Of a stretch of DNA of 64,000 nucleotides, positions 22,200 through 33,527 are shown in pieces (the stretch's first letter is position 1; every line of letters starts with the position of its first letter). The notes below the pieces were generated by a model, which worked only from the letters and a program-made list of their open reading frames with translations, made no database searches and was not told where the DNA came from. Origin of the DNA: Mytilus californianus (Eukaryota > Mollusca > Bivalvia > Mytilida > Mytilidae). The stretch spans positions 744,001 through 808,000 of the forward strand of contig NW_026262648.1 in the NCBI RefSeq assembly GCF_021869535.1. Reading direction: 5' to 3'. Position numbers and translations under genes: made by a program.

Positions 22200-23307
22200 T
22201 ACGGTCACCCGCAAAAAGTAACAATAACAAAATAATTATTGTTACTTCTGAGACTAATTCCCGAAATGTATTTCTGGAGAGGAATCCTATTGCATACGGA
22301 AATTGCAGATAACAATAAATTTTGTTATTGTTATCGGCAGTTATATCTACTGGCAAAATTTTACATTTGCAAGTTATGTCTTTTTAGTGTGTATAATCTG
22401 GATATTTGAACTGTATTCGTGTCATTGCCCGTAATCTTCGGTTTACATATTTGAAACAAAAATTCTATGAATAGACATTATTCAATAAACATAGCAATAA
22501 TGAATTAAACACTTATAATAAGAAGTATTATAGCTATTTATTTTGGTGGTACTTCTGGCACATCCAGTATATACCTAAGTTGACACTGTGAGGCCAGCAC
22601 ATTTAGGTGGTACTACTCCATATACCTGTTGCAAACAATATATTCATATATATGGACTTCAATACCACACACTTAGCAGTTCCACTCTGCTGTGTTCTTC
22701 TTCTGTGATATCTGTTTGTGTTTGCATTTTCCATGACTCATTGGAAAAGTATTCTTTGATTCATTGAGATTAATGTTCCTTTTGAGCAATTCTGTAGGCA
22801 ATTTCACTGATGAAAGAAATTGTTCCTCTGGGGTTATGATCAGAACGTCTTCTATATTGTTGAACAGAATTTGAATTTTCGATTTGATGAAGTTTATCAT
22901 TAAAATTTTGAAGAAAAAAAAAACTTTTCACTGACCACACATTGAACATTTTGCTCATTCGAATCCATAGTCATGAATAGTGAACTGCTTTATACGACCA
23001 CCCCATGGCAAAAATGAACGTCATATTGGTCAATTTATCTTGAAGTTTAATCATGTTAATATTACATCTCAATTTAATTGTTTAAATTTGTTTCATAGAT
23101 TGCTTGCAAATCAAACATTTTTTTTAAAACAGTGCCTACCTGAATATATTTATCTATTGACAATAACTGTAGGTAACAATAACAAACTATGTTATTGTTA
23201 CATGCAATTTCCGTATGAAATAGGGTCCCTCTTGGAAATACATCTCGGCAATTAGTATGGACATAACAATTATTATTTCTTATTGTTACGTTTTGCGGGT
23301 AACCGTA
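22200..23307. mobile_element. Non-autonomous DNA element with ~145-bp terminal inverted repeats
   Basis: The left arm 22200-22343 starts TACGGTCACCCGCAAAAAGT; the right arm 23162-23307 ends ACGTTTTGCGGGTAACCGTA, its near reverse complement, and the correspondence continues through TACGGAAATTGCA in both. Within each arm a smaller palindrome of GTAACAATAA/TTATTGTTAC type occurs. The roughly 0.8 kb interior has no transposase. Short frames across it (22010-22312, 22673-22958, 22980-23255) translate arm or interior sequence with no domain. No clear target duplication was found. Confidence 0.7.
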
Positions 23308-23356
23308 GCAAGTGCTAAAATTGTATTAATGTCGACCATAACTTATGTTTGTCATA

Positions 23357-23524
23357 ATGAATGAAACAATTATGGTGAAAAATTTACCTGATTTATTGTC
23401 CAAATGGTCTACTGATCTTTTCTTTGAACGACGGCATGATGCTGTAAAAAGATATGAACAATATACAACCCCATTGACTCAAGGTTTTGCTAAACACGGT
23501 GAAACTTGTATAGACGCATCTTGA
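23357..23524 (+). CDS. Unrecognised 55-residue reading frame, possibly a gene or transposase fragment
   Basis: ATG at 23357, TGA at 23522-23524. The product is not low-complexity: it has mixed charge, a KWSTDLFFERRHDAVKRYEQ segment and a TPLTQGF segment, unlike the I/F/Y-rich frames around it. It begins 50 bp after the TIR element at 22200-23307. It could be a remnant of a transposase C-terminus or an isolated exon; I do not recognise a family. No splice sites were assigned. Listed because its composition is protein-like. Confidence 0.25.
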   Translation: MNETIMVKNLPDLLSKWSTDLFFERRHDAVKRYEQYTTPLTQGFAKHGETCIDAS

Positions 23525-24220
23525 CTATCAGTAATTGCTTTATGTCATGTTAAACTTGTTTTTTTATTTAGAAAGTAATGGCATATCCTTGATTTGTTTG
23601 ATTAAATCTCTAAACAACTCAACCACATTTGGAATGTTGAAACACTGTAGCTTTTTTTTTCTATTTTTGTTTTGAGGTTGCTGAAATCGATTAATTAAAT
23701 ATGTTTCAGAATAACAGTATTAAGGTATTATTTTAGCCAAAATCAGCTTTAGCTTTGGAATAAAGATGTTTACGACTGGGTCGATGACGTCACGCCAGTT
23801 ATCAACACTTTCATGTTGACATGATATATAAATAATTTGTTCATTTTCTGTCAATTTATGAGTCTATGAAATTACTGAAATAAGTGCTTTAAAATCACTC
23901 ATTTGAGTAGCAAATTAGGAATTCTGTGATTTTGTATTTTACCAAAATTTTAAACGCACAGGTTTAGATTATATTTAAGTATAAGTAAAACTGAATAAAA
24001 TTGACCTTTTGCTTCTTTGAAGTAGCAAGGTTTACGACTTTGATGCAATCATTCATCTGTATATTCTAAATTTGTTAAGAAAAATGCTACGATGAAGGCT
24101 TAACAAAATGATCTAGTACTTTCTGACATATTTTTCCCAGAGGTGGGAGCATTTTTCCTGTAAAATTCAAGGTTTCAGCTTTGAGATTATGTTATTAAAT
24201 GATACTGTTCGCTATATATA
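23525..24220. other. Gene-free stretch
   Basis: Contains a TGACGTCA palindrome near 23786 without supporting promoter context. No gene seen. Confidence 0.4.
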
Positions 24221-24381
24221 GATTCTACCACTGCATCGAGTGTGATCCGATATTTATCCACTGGAGACAGTTAATTCTTTTTTTAATTTACAACGCGAGG
24301 CTTGCCGAGCGTTTTAAATATTTACAATATAACTGTCGAGAGTGGATAAATATCGTATTGCAAGATATTTGGTGGTGGAAT
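24221..24381. mobile_element. Palindromic foldback element (about 161 bp)
   Basis: GATTCTACCACTGCATCGAG pairs imperfectly with the end ATATTTGGTGGTGGAATA. GATATTTATCCACTGGAGACAG pairs loosely with CTGTCGAGAGTGGATAAATAT. The apex is GC-rich (GCGAGGCTTGCCGAGCG). Same size and layout as the hairpin at 12612-12772. The 64-residue frame across it is an artefact. Confidence 0.65.
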
Positions 24382-24676
24382 ATGTTTCTCTAATGGTTTT
24401 TAGCTGATATGCATACATTCTTTTTGAACGACCTGCAAAAAGATGTGTTCTTTCTACTTGACCTCATCAGACATGGTCGCCTTTTTTCGTGACGTCAGAA
24501 TTGGAATTTCAGAGGAAAGCGATAACGTTTGAAGTCATAATCGAATTTTGACTAAATTAAAGAACTGAGATCAAACGAACCACACGTTGATTAAATAAAA
24601 ATTATCGACAGGTCATGAAAGGAATGAATTGAGTAAGAATTAAAGACAAAAAATAAATGTTCAAGAGTTTTGTAAA

Positions 24677-24677
<1 letters not shown>
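24382..24677. other. Gene-free spacer
   Basis: A GTGACGTCAG sequence lies near 24490. Nothing else supported. Confidence 0.4.
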
Positions 24678-24714
<37 letters not shown>

Positions 24715-24737
24715 TGGGTTGGCGGGGGGGGGGGGGG
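24678..24737. repeat. (GT)n microsatellite followed by a G14 tract
   Basis: GT repeats at 24679-24713, then GGTGGGTTGGC and about 14 G at 24724-24737. Prone to length variation. Confidence 0.9.
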
Positions 24738-24934
24738 TTATTAATAAAATAATACTCAAAATAGATAAACAAGTGATGTTCATGTCATTTTCCCAGATTA
24801 AAAAAAGAGCAATCACTATACATGAGCAGTCAGCATATTAACATAGATGTTGTTTCTGATAACTTAAACATCATAATTAGTCCCAGGATCATTAATATTA
24901 TATATTTAAAGCTACAATAAAATAAAATCACTTA

Positions 24935-25090
24935 GTCTAGTGATTTATTTGTACTTTTTAAATGATTTATTTGTACTTTTTAAATAGGTGATTTTTTAAG
25001 AAAGACTACTCTTAATTGCAGCATTTAAGTGGGAGAAAATGTTACTTGAATATTAAGTGATTTAAGAAATCACTCATTTAAGTAATTGCC
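24935..25090. repeat. Short direct and inverted repeats
   Basis: GATTTATTTGTACTTTTTAAAT is present twice in tandem at about 24940-24985. A small hairpin TTACTT...AGTGATTT...AAATCACT...AAGTAA spans about 25041-25085. Confidence 0.6.
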
Positions 25091-25224
25091 CTGACTGTTT
25101 ATTGTTTTTGAAATATTGAAATATTGAAAACACTAAGGTTTTTTGATTGCATTAACCGTATTTGGTACTTAACTGATTTTTTTGGTACGCCCTTTACCAT
25201 TTATTTGCTCTTGCCTCAAAACTG

Positions 25225-25290
25225 ATTTCATTCAAACGCTACAGACGAGTCTCACTTGGAAGAAACACGCGTATGGCGAAAAAGCCTAAC
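25225..25290 (+). repeat. Decayed hammerhead-like remnant of a Penelope-like terminal region
   Basis: Plus strand: CAGACGA (25242-25248) in place of CUGAUGA, a GUCUC stem-II start, GAAAC intact at 25262-25266, then ACGCGUAUGGCG in place of GCGCGUCUGGCG. About 20 bp further, ATCTTTGATGAGTTTTTTTA parallels the ATCTATGATGAGTTTATTCC that follows the ribozyme at 18.9 kb. Core positions are mutated, so it should be inactive. Confidence 0.45.
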
Positions 25291-25445
25291 ATCTTTGATG
25301 AGTTTTTTTATTCTGATTTCACAAAATACAGTGATAGATTGAACAGGTTTTTTTTAATAAGTTCTAAAGAGAAGTGTTCCGCTCCGGTTAACAATTGAAT
25401 TCTAAGGTAATGTTGATTGTAATCTGATGTATCTAAAGAATTTAC

Positions 25446-25604
25446 CTCGACATTTTCTTAAGTTGCAAAGTGATGTTTCAATTTCGGAACCAACACATTT
25501 CAGTCCATCGTCAGACGGTGGGGGATTGTCACATGTTCTGGTTTTGATTATGACACCATCTCCACAAGTTGCAGAACATGAGGAGTTGATCCAAGGGCTC
25601 CATC
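25446..25604 (-). CDS. Exon encoding one thrombospondin type 1 (TSP1) repeat
   Basis: The minus strand, translated in phase 1, starts WSPWINSSCSATCGDG and continues through RTCDNPPP to LCNLRKCR. It has the tryptophan motif, the CSATCGDG core and six cysteines in the spacing of a TSP1 domain. The exon is bounded by AG (25606-25605) and a GTAAA donor (25445-25441), is 159 bp long, and enters and leaves in phase 1, the usual symmetric arrangement of TSP1 domain exons. The frame is intact. TSP1 repeats are extracellular, disulfide-bonded modules of secreted matrix and adhesion proteins, ADAMTS proteases, hemicentin- and properdin-like proteins; which parent gene this belongs to cannot be told from one exon. 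No second TSP1 exon was found in the window, so flanking introns are long or this is an isolated duplicated exon. Confidence 0.8.
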
Positions 25605-26656
25605 CTCCATTAAAAAATGAAAAACAAAACGGTATAAATCTTATACTATTGCAAAAATATTTTGCACTATTAGCAGTCAGTTTAATTCAATTTTCATAAA
25701 CTGAAACCTCAATTCGACCTCATTTAAATAGTTATGCATGCATCATACTCATAGTTTTACTTTAACTTGTTTAGGATTTATTTAGTGGTTGCCGAATTAG
25801 TAAATGATACTGGTTTTAAGCTTTCTTACATTGTTTCACCTTTTCTTTTCAAGTAATCACAGCCTGCAGTCACATTACAGAAAGTTTTATATAGATGTTT
25901 GCACGGCATAAATCAATTACGACAATTTGAGCCAATTTGGATAATTGCATTTACAGGAATTGTCCTTTTAATTATGCAGTAGTTATCCGATTTTCAATTC
26001 TCATTAATATATAAAGAAGAAACAAATCATCGTACCAAACATCCAGAAAAGCACTTCAGATGCATGACATTTAAAACGTGTCGTTCTCTTTTTTAATTCT
26101 ATAATGTAAAGGTAAGAATGAACACTGATTTTTTACATCTTCTTTTTTCTTTTTATATTGTAATTGTACTTATTTTCGCGAAATGTGTATTTCAAACACG
26201 TTCGCAGATATTTATATTCGCGGTTTTTATTCCTAAAAATTAAATTAAAAATAAAAGTTATAATTATCGTCTCGTGTGTCAATAAGAACTGCATTAAAAG
26301 GAAATGCGTAAATAGCCGTCGGGTATACTGTTAGTAGTAAGATTATCGGTATGACTGAACTGATTTGAATTTTAATTCATTCGTTTGTCATTCTTCATAT
26401 GAAGATTCAACAGATGTAAGTTTAAAAAAAAAATATAACTATAATGATTACAGTAAAGCTTTCAAAACTATTGTCATCTACCTATACACACATGTTTGTA
26501 AATTAATCGATAATAGATAAAATAGAAATTTCATATGGTTCAATGTAATCTTGTATCAATATTGTTTCTTTTATCTTTAATTGGGTTCAACTTGGCAACT
26601 GCTGATATTAATTTAGTCTGTATGTAACGGACTTGTTTTTTTTCACGGATTAACAG
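25605..26656. other. Probable intron or intergenic DNA upstream of the TSP1 exon
   Basis: AT-rich with no reading frame of note. On the minus strand a pyrimidine-rich TTTTGTTTTTCATTTTTTAA precedes the TSP1 acceptor. Confidence 0.4.
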
Positions 26657-26713
26657 GATTGAAAACATGTCCTGTCATCGATGTAAGGCCAAGCTGACAT
26701 GCAGAGATGAACA
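26657..26713 (+). CDS. Possible small exon, weak
   Basis: A T-rich tract ending in AACAG (to 26656) precedes 57 bp and a good donor GTAAGT at 26714. Only one of three frames is open; from the ATG at 26669 it reads MSCHRCKAKLTCRDE. The base composition is less AT-rich than the surroundings. It is on the opposite strand to the TSP1 exon, so it would belong to another gene. Chance resemblance to splice sites is quite possible. Confidence 0.22.
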
Positions 26714-27208
26714 GTAAGTTTCAAGTTGAAAGGTTTAATTCAAATTTGCGTGTATTTTTTTCCCACGATAATATACCAACCGCAAAATTCGTGAATATAA
26801 ATACACCGCGAAAACAAGTACAATTACAGTATGTTGATATGAATATGATAAATATAATATAACGAGTAAATTTAACAAAATAATTTTTGCAAACCCAATG
26901 AAACTTTACCATAGATTAATCTCCTATTATGCTATTGGGTACATACAATAGCAATTATTCTCTGTGTAATTTATTCACTGGGACCTTTAAATTTCTTCTA
27001 AGAAAAATCCTTCACTCATTGATTAATTTACTGAGTAAAAACAATGATTTCTGACAAATTTTTTATCATTGCTCATTTTGAAATTTGCAATTTTTGTTTG
27101 TTTAGGTATAGAGTACATTTAAGAATGTTTTGATTTAAACATCGTAATTTTCCAGTTTTTTTTTATGTCAAACACAAAAACAAAAATAATACTTTCATGT
27201 AGTGTAAA
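26714..27208. other. Gene-free flank of the satellite array
   Basis: No supported feature. The frame at 26721-26912 on the minus strand is not protein-like. The array starts abruptly at 27209. Confidence 0.45.
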
Positions 27209-30200
27209 TCAAACCTATGATTGCGTTGGATAAAAACCGCAATTTTTATACGTGTGCATGCAAAACAAATTTCTTGTTAGAGGGGTCTAAATACAGCACA
27301 AACAACATTTTCCAAAAGACCAAAAAAGTGAAAAAGTATATTTTAACAATACGCATTTGACTAACAGGTCGAACAACAAATGTTCTTAAATCCTGCTGAC
27401 TGCCATTGGCGATTGCCAAATAAACGGATCACCGATGTAATAAATGGATCTTAAATATAAATTAAATACTACACAGAAAACAATAAACTTGCGAAAAAGA
27501 TGTTATACCGCAAACATGAGGTGCAAAAATTTGTACACCATATCCGGATTTCGACAATTAATGTCTCTTCAGTGATGTTAGGAATCGAAACGGTATTTGG
27601 AAGGCCATATAATTTACCTCAATTTGGGATTGACTCCTGAATTTTGAGGAGTCAAAATAGGATGAACGGATCATATAAACCCGAAGGCAAATATAATACA
27701 AGCCCAAACGAAAAAATATAAACAAGTCTAAATTGAAAACAACGTTCAAACCTATGATTGCGTTGGATAAAAACCGCAATTTTTATACGTGTGCATGCAA
27801 AACAAATTTATTGTTAGAGGGGTCTAAATACAGCACAAACAACACTTTCCAAAAGACCAAACAAGTGAAAAAGTATATTTTAACAAAACGCATTTGACTA
27901 ACAGGTCGAACAACAAATGTTCTTAAACCCTGCTGACTGCCATTGGCGATTGCCAAATAAACGGATCACCGATGTATTAAATGGATCTTAAATATAAATT
28001 TAATATAAACAGAAAACAATAAACTTGCGGAAAAGATGTTATACCACAAACAAAATGTGCAAAGGTTTTTGTACACCATATCCGGATTTCGACAATTAAT
28101 GTCTCTTCAGTGATGTTAGGAATCGAAACGGTATTTGGAAAGCCATACAATTTACCTCAATTTAGGATAGACTCCTGAATTTTGAGGAGTCAAAATAGGA
28201 TGAACGGATCATATAAACCCGAAGGCAAATATAATACAAGCCCAAACGAAAAAATATAAACAAGTCTAAATTGAAAACAACGTTCAAACCTATGATTGCG
28301 TTGGATAAAAACCGCAATTTTTATACGTGTGCATTCAAAACAAATTTCTTGTTAGAGGGGTCTAAATACAGCACAAACAACACTTTCCAAAAGACCAAAC
28401 AAGTGAAAAAGTATATTTTAACAAAACGCATTTGACTAACAGGTCGAACAACAAATGTTCTTAAACCCTGCTGACTGCCATTGGCGATTGCCAAATAAAC
28501 GGATCACCGATGTGTTAAATGGATCTTAAATATAAATTTAATACTAAACAGAAAACAATAAACTTGCGGAAAAGATGTTATACCGCAAACAAAAGGTGCA
28601 AAGGTTTTTGTACACCATATCCGGATTTCGACAATTAATGTCTCTTCAGTGATGTTAGGAATCGAAACGGTATTTGGAAAGCCATATAATTTACCTCAAT
28701 TTAGGATAGACTCCTGAATTTTGAGGAGTCAAAATAGGATGAACGGATCATATAAACCCGAAGGCAAATATAATACAAGCCCAAACGAAAAAATATAAAC
28801 AAGTCTAAATTGAAAACAACGTTCAAACCTATGATTGCGTTGGATAAAAACCGCAATTTTTATACGTGTGCATGCAAAACAAATTTCTTGTTAGAGGGGT
28901 CTAAATACAGCACAAACAACATTTTCCAAAAGACCAAAAAAGTGAAAAAGTATATTTTAACAAAACGCATTTGACTAACAGGTCGAACAACAAATGTTCT
29001 TAAACTCTGCTGACTGCCATTGGCGATTGCCAAATAAACGGATCACCGATGTAATAAATGAATCTTAAATATAAATTTAATACTAAACAGAAAACAATAA
29101 ACTTGCGGAAAAGATGTTATACCGCAAACAAAAGGTGCAAAGGTTTTTGTACACCATATCTGGATTTCGACAATTAATGTCTCTTCAGTGATGTTAGGAA
29201 TCGAAACGGTATTTGGAAAGCCATACAATTTACCTCAATTTAGGATAGACTCCTGAATTTTGAGGAGTCAAAATAGGATGAACGGATCATATAAACCCGA
29301 AGGCAAATATAATACAAGCCCAAACGAAAAAATATCAACAAGTCTAAATTGAAAACAACGTTCAAACCTATGATTGCGTTGGATAAAAACCGCAATTTTT
29401 ATACGTGTGCATGCAAAATAAATTTCTTGTTAGAGGGGTCTAAATACAGCACAAACAACATTTTCCAAAAGACCAAAAAAGTGAAAAAGTATATTTTAAC
29501 AAAACGCATTTGACTAACAGGTCGAACAACAAATGTTCTTAAACCCTGCTGACTGCCATTGGCGATTGCCAAATAAACGGATCACCGATGTAATAAATGG
29601 ATCTTAAATATAAATTTAATACTAAACAGAAAACAATAAACTTGTGGAAAAGAAGTTATACCGCAAACAAAAGGTGCAAAGGTTTTTGTACACCATATCC
29701 GGATTTCGACAATTAATGTCTCTTCAGTGATGTTAGGAATCGAAACGGTATTTGGAAAGCCATACCATTTACCTTAATTTAGGATAGACTCCTGAATTTT
29801 GAGGAGTCAAAATAGGATGAACGGATCATATAAACCCGAAGGCAAATATAATACAAGCCCAAACGAAAAAATATAAACAAGTCTAAATTGAAAACAACGT
29901 TCAAACCTATGATTGCGTTGAATAAAAACCGCAATTTTTATACGTGTGCATGCAAAATAAATTTCTTGTTAGAGGGGTCTAAATACAGCACAAACAAAAT
30001 TTTCCAAAAGACCAAAAAAGTGAAAAAGTATATTTTAACAAAACGCATTTGACTAACAGGTCGAACAACAAATGTTCTTAAACCCTGCTGACTGCCATTG
30101 GCGATTGCCAAATAAACGGATCACCGATGTAATAAATGGATCTTAAATATAAATTTAATACTAAACAGAAAACAATAAACTTGCGGAAAAGATGTTATAC

Positions 30201-30497
30201 CACAAACAAAATGTGCAAAGGTTTTTGTACACCATATCCGGATTTCGACAATTAATGTCTCTTCAGTGATGTTAGGAATCGAAACGGTATTTGGAAAGCC
30301 ATACAATTTACCTCAATTTAGGATAGACTCCTGAATTTTGAGGAGTCAAAATAGGATGAACGGATCATATAAACCCGAAGGCAAATATAATACAAGCCCA
30401 AACGAAAAAATATCAACAAATCTAAATTGAAAACAACGTTCAAACCTATGATTGCGTTGGATAAAAACCGCAATTTTTATACATGTGCATGCAAAAC

Positions 30498-30720
30498 AAC
30501 AAATGTTGTTAAACCCTGCTGACTGCCATTGGCGATTGCCAAATAAACGGATCACCGATGTAATAAATGAATCTTAAATATAAATGAAAAGGAAAAAGTA
30601 TATTTTAACAAAACGCATTTTATGCTTCAGCAGTAAAGATCGATGCATCAGATGGCAAACGGAGAGTTGCAGCTCTGTCCCTGAAGACAGCAGCAGATGC
30701 AACTCTGTCACCATATTTCC
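30498..30720. repeat. Rearranged satellite monomer with a foreign insert
   Basis: At about 30498 the monomer skips from GCATGCAAAACAA straight to CAACAAATGTT, losing the segment between. At about 30583 it breaks again and joins GAAAAAGTATATTTT. At 30621-30712 about 92 bp of non-satellite, GC-richer sequence follows AAACGCATTT, and the satellite resumes at TTTCCAAAAGAC. The insert's plus strand is open and protein-like (KIDASDGKRRVAALSLKTAA). Confidence 0.8.
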
Positions 30721-33527
30721 AAAAGACCCAAAAAGTGAAAAAGTATAATTTAACAAAACGCATTTGACTAACAGGTCGAACAACAAATGTTCTTAAACCC
30801 TGCTGACTGCCATTGGCGATTGCCAAATAAACGGATCACCGATGTAATAAATGGATCTTAAATATAAATTTAATACTAAACAGAAAACAATAAACTTGCG
30901 GAAAAGATGTTATACCGCAAACAAAAGGTGCAAAGGTTTTTGTACACCATATCCGGATTTCGACAATTAATGTCTCTTCAGTGATGTTAGGAATCGAAAC
31001 GGTATTTGGAAAGCCATACAATTTACCTCAATTTAGGATAGACTCCTGAATTTTGAGGAGTCAAAATAGGATGAACGGATCATATAAACCCGAAGGCAAA
31101 TATAATACAAGCCCAAACGAAAAAATATCAACAAGTCTAAATTGAAAACAACGTTCAAACCTATGATTGCGTTGGATAAAAACCGCAATTTTTATACATG
31201 TGCATGCAAAACAAATTTCTTGTTAGAGGGGTCTAAATACAGCACAAACAACATTTTCCAAAAGACCAAAAAAGTGAAAAAGTGTATTTTAACAAAACGC
31301 ATTTGACTAACAAGTCGAACAACAAATGTTCTTAAACCCTGCTGACTGCCATTGGCGATTGCCAAATAAACGGATCACCGATGTAATAAATGGATCTTAA
31401 ATATAAATTTAATACTAAACAGAAAACAATAAATTTGCGGAAAAGATGTTATACCGCAAACAAAAGGTGCAAATGTTTTTGTACACCATATCCGGATTTC
31501 GACAATTAATGTTTCTTCAGTGATGTTAGGAATCGAAACGGTATTTGGAAAGCCATACAATTTACCTCAATTTAGGATAGACTCCTGAATTTTGAGGAGT
31601 CAAAATAGGTTGAACGGATCATATAAACCCGAAGGCAAATATAATACAAGCCCAAACGAAAAAATATCAACAAGTCTAAATTGAAAACAACGTTCAAACC
31701 TATGATTGCGTTGGATAAAAACCGCAATTTCTATACATGTGCATGCAAAACAAATTTCTTGTTAGAGGGGTCTAAATACAGCACAAACAACATTTTCCAA
31801 AAGACCAAAAAAGTGAAAAAGTATATTTTAACAAAACGCATTTGACTAACAGGTCGAACAACAAATGTTCTTAAACCCTGCTGACTGCCATTGGCGATTG
31901 CCAAATAAACGGATCACCGATGTAATAAATGGATCTTAAATATAAATTTAATACTAAACAGAAAACAATAATCTTGCGGAAAAGATGTTATACCGCAAAC
32001 AAAAGGTGCAAAGGTTTTTGTACACCATATCCGGATTTCGACAATTAATGTCTCTTCAATGATGTTAGGAATCGAAACGGTATTTGGAAAGCCATACAAT
32101 TTACCTCAATTTAAGATAGACTCCTGAATTTTGAGGAGTCAAAATAGGATGAACGGATAATATAAACCCGAAGGCAAATATAATACAAGCCCAAACGAAA
32201 AAATATAAACAAGTCTAAATTGAAAACAACGTTCAAACCTATGATTGCGTTGGATAAAAACCGCAATTTTTATACGTGTGCATGCAAAAGAAATTTCTTG
32301 TTAGAGGGGTCTAAATACAGCACAAACAACATTTTCCAAAAGACCAAAAAAGTGAAAAAGTATATTTTAACAAAATGCATTTGACTAACAGGTCGAACAA
32401 ATGTTCTTAAACCCTGCTGACTGCCATTGGCGATTGCCAAATAAACGGATCACCGATGTAGTAAATGGATCTTAAATATCAATTTAATACTAAACAGAAA
32501 ACAATACACTTGCGGAAAAAATGTTATACCGCAAACAAAAGGTGCAAAGGTTTTTGTACACCATATCCGGATTTCGACAATTAATGTCTCTTCAGTGATG
32601 TTAGGAATCGAAACGGTATTTGGAAAGCCATACAATTTACCTCAATTTAGGATAGACTCCTGAATTTAGAGGAGTCAAAATAGGTTGAACGGATCATATA
32701 AACCCGAAGGCAAATATAATACAAGCCCAAACGAAAAAATATAAACAAGTCTAAATTGAAAACAACGTTCAAACCTATGATTGCGTTGGATAAAAACCGC
32801 AATTTTTATACATGTGCATGCAAAACAAATTTCTTGTTAGAGGGGTCTAAATACAGCACAAACAACATTTTCCAAAAGACCAAAAAAGTGAAAAAGTATA
32901 TTTTAACAAAACGCATTTGACTAACAGGTCGAACAACAAATGTTCTTAAACCCTGCTGACTGCCATTGGCGATTGCCAAATAAACGGATCACCGATGTAA
33001 TAAATGGATCTTAAATATAAATTTAATACTAAACAGAAAACAATAAACTTGCGGAAAAGATGTTATACCGCAAACAAAAGGTGCAAAGGTTTTTGTACAC
33101 CATATCCGGATTTCGACAATTAATGTCTCTTCAATGATGTTAGGAATCGAAACGGTATTTGGAAAGCCATACAATTTACCTCAATTTAAGATAGACTCCT
33201 GAATTTTGAGGAGTCAAAATAGGATGAACGGATCATATAAACCCGAAGGCAAATATAATACAAGCCCAAACGAAAAAATATAAACAAGTCTAAATTGAAA
33301 ACAACGTTCAAACCTATGATTGCGTTGGATAAAAACCGCAATTTTTATACGTGTGCATGCAAAACAAATTTCTTGTTAGAGGGGTCTAAATACAGCACAA
33401 ACAACATTTTCCAAAAGACCAAAAAAGTGAAAAAGTATATTTTAACAAAACGCATTTGACTAACAGGTCGAACAACAAATGTTCTTAAACCCTGCTGACT
33501 GCCATTGGCGATTGCCAAATAAACGGA

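Noticed and set aside
23780-24500. TGACGTCA palindromes as CRE promoter elements
   Set aside because: Two isolated 8-bp matches about 700 bp apart, with no transcription start, TATA context or downstream gene.
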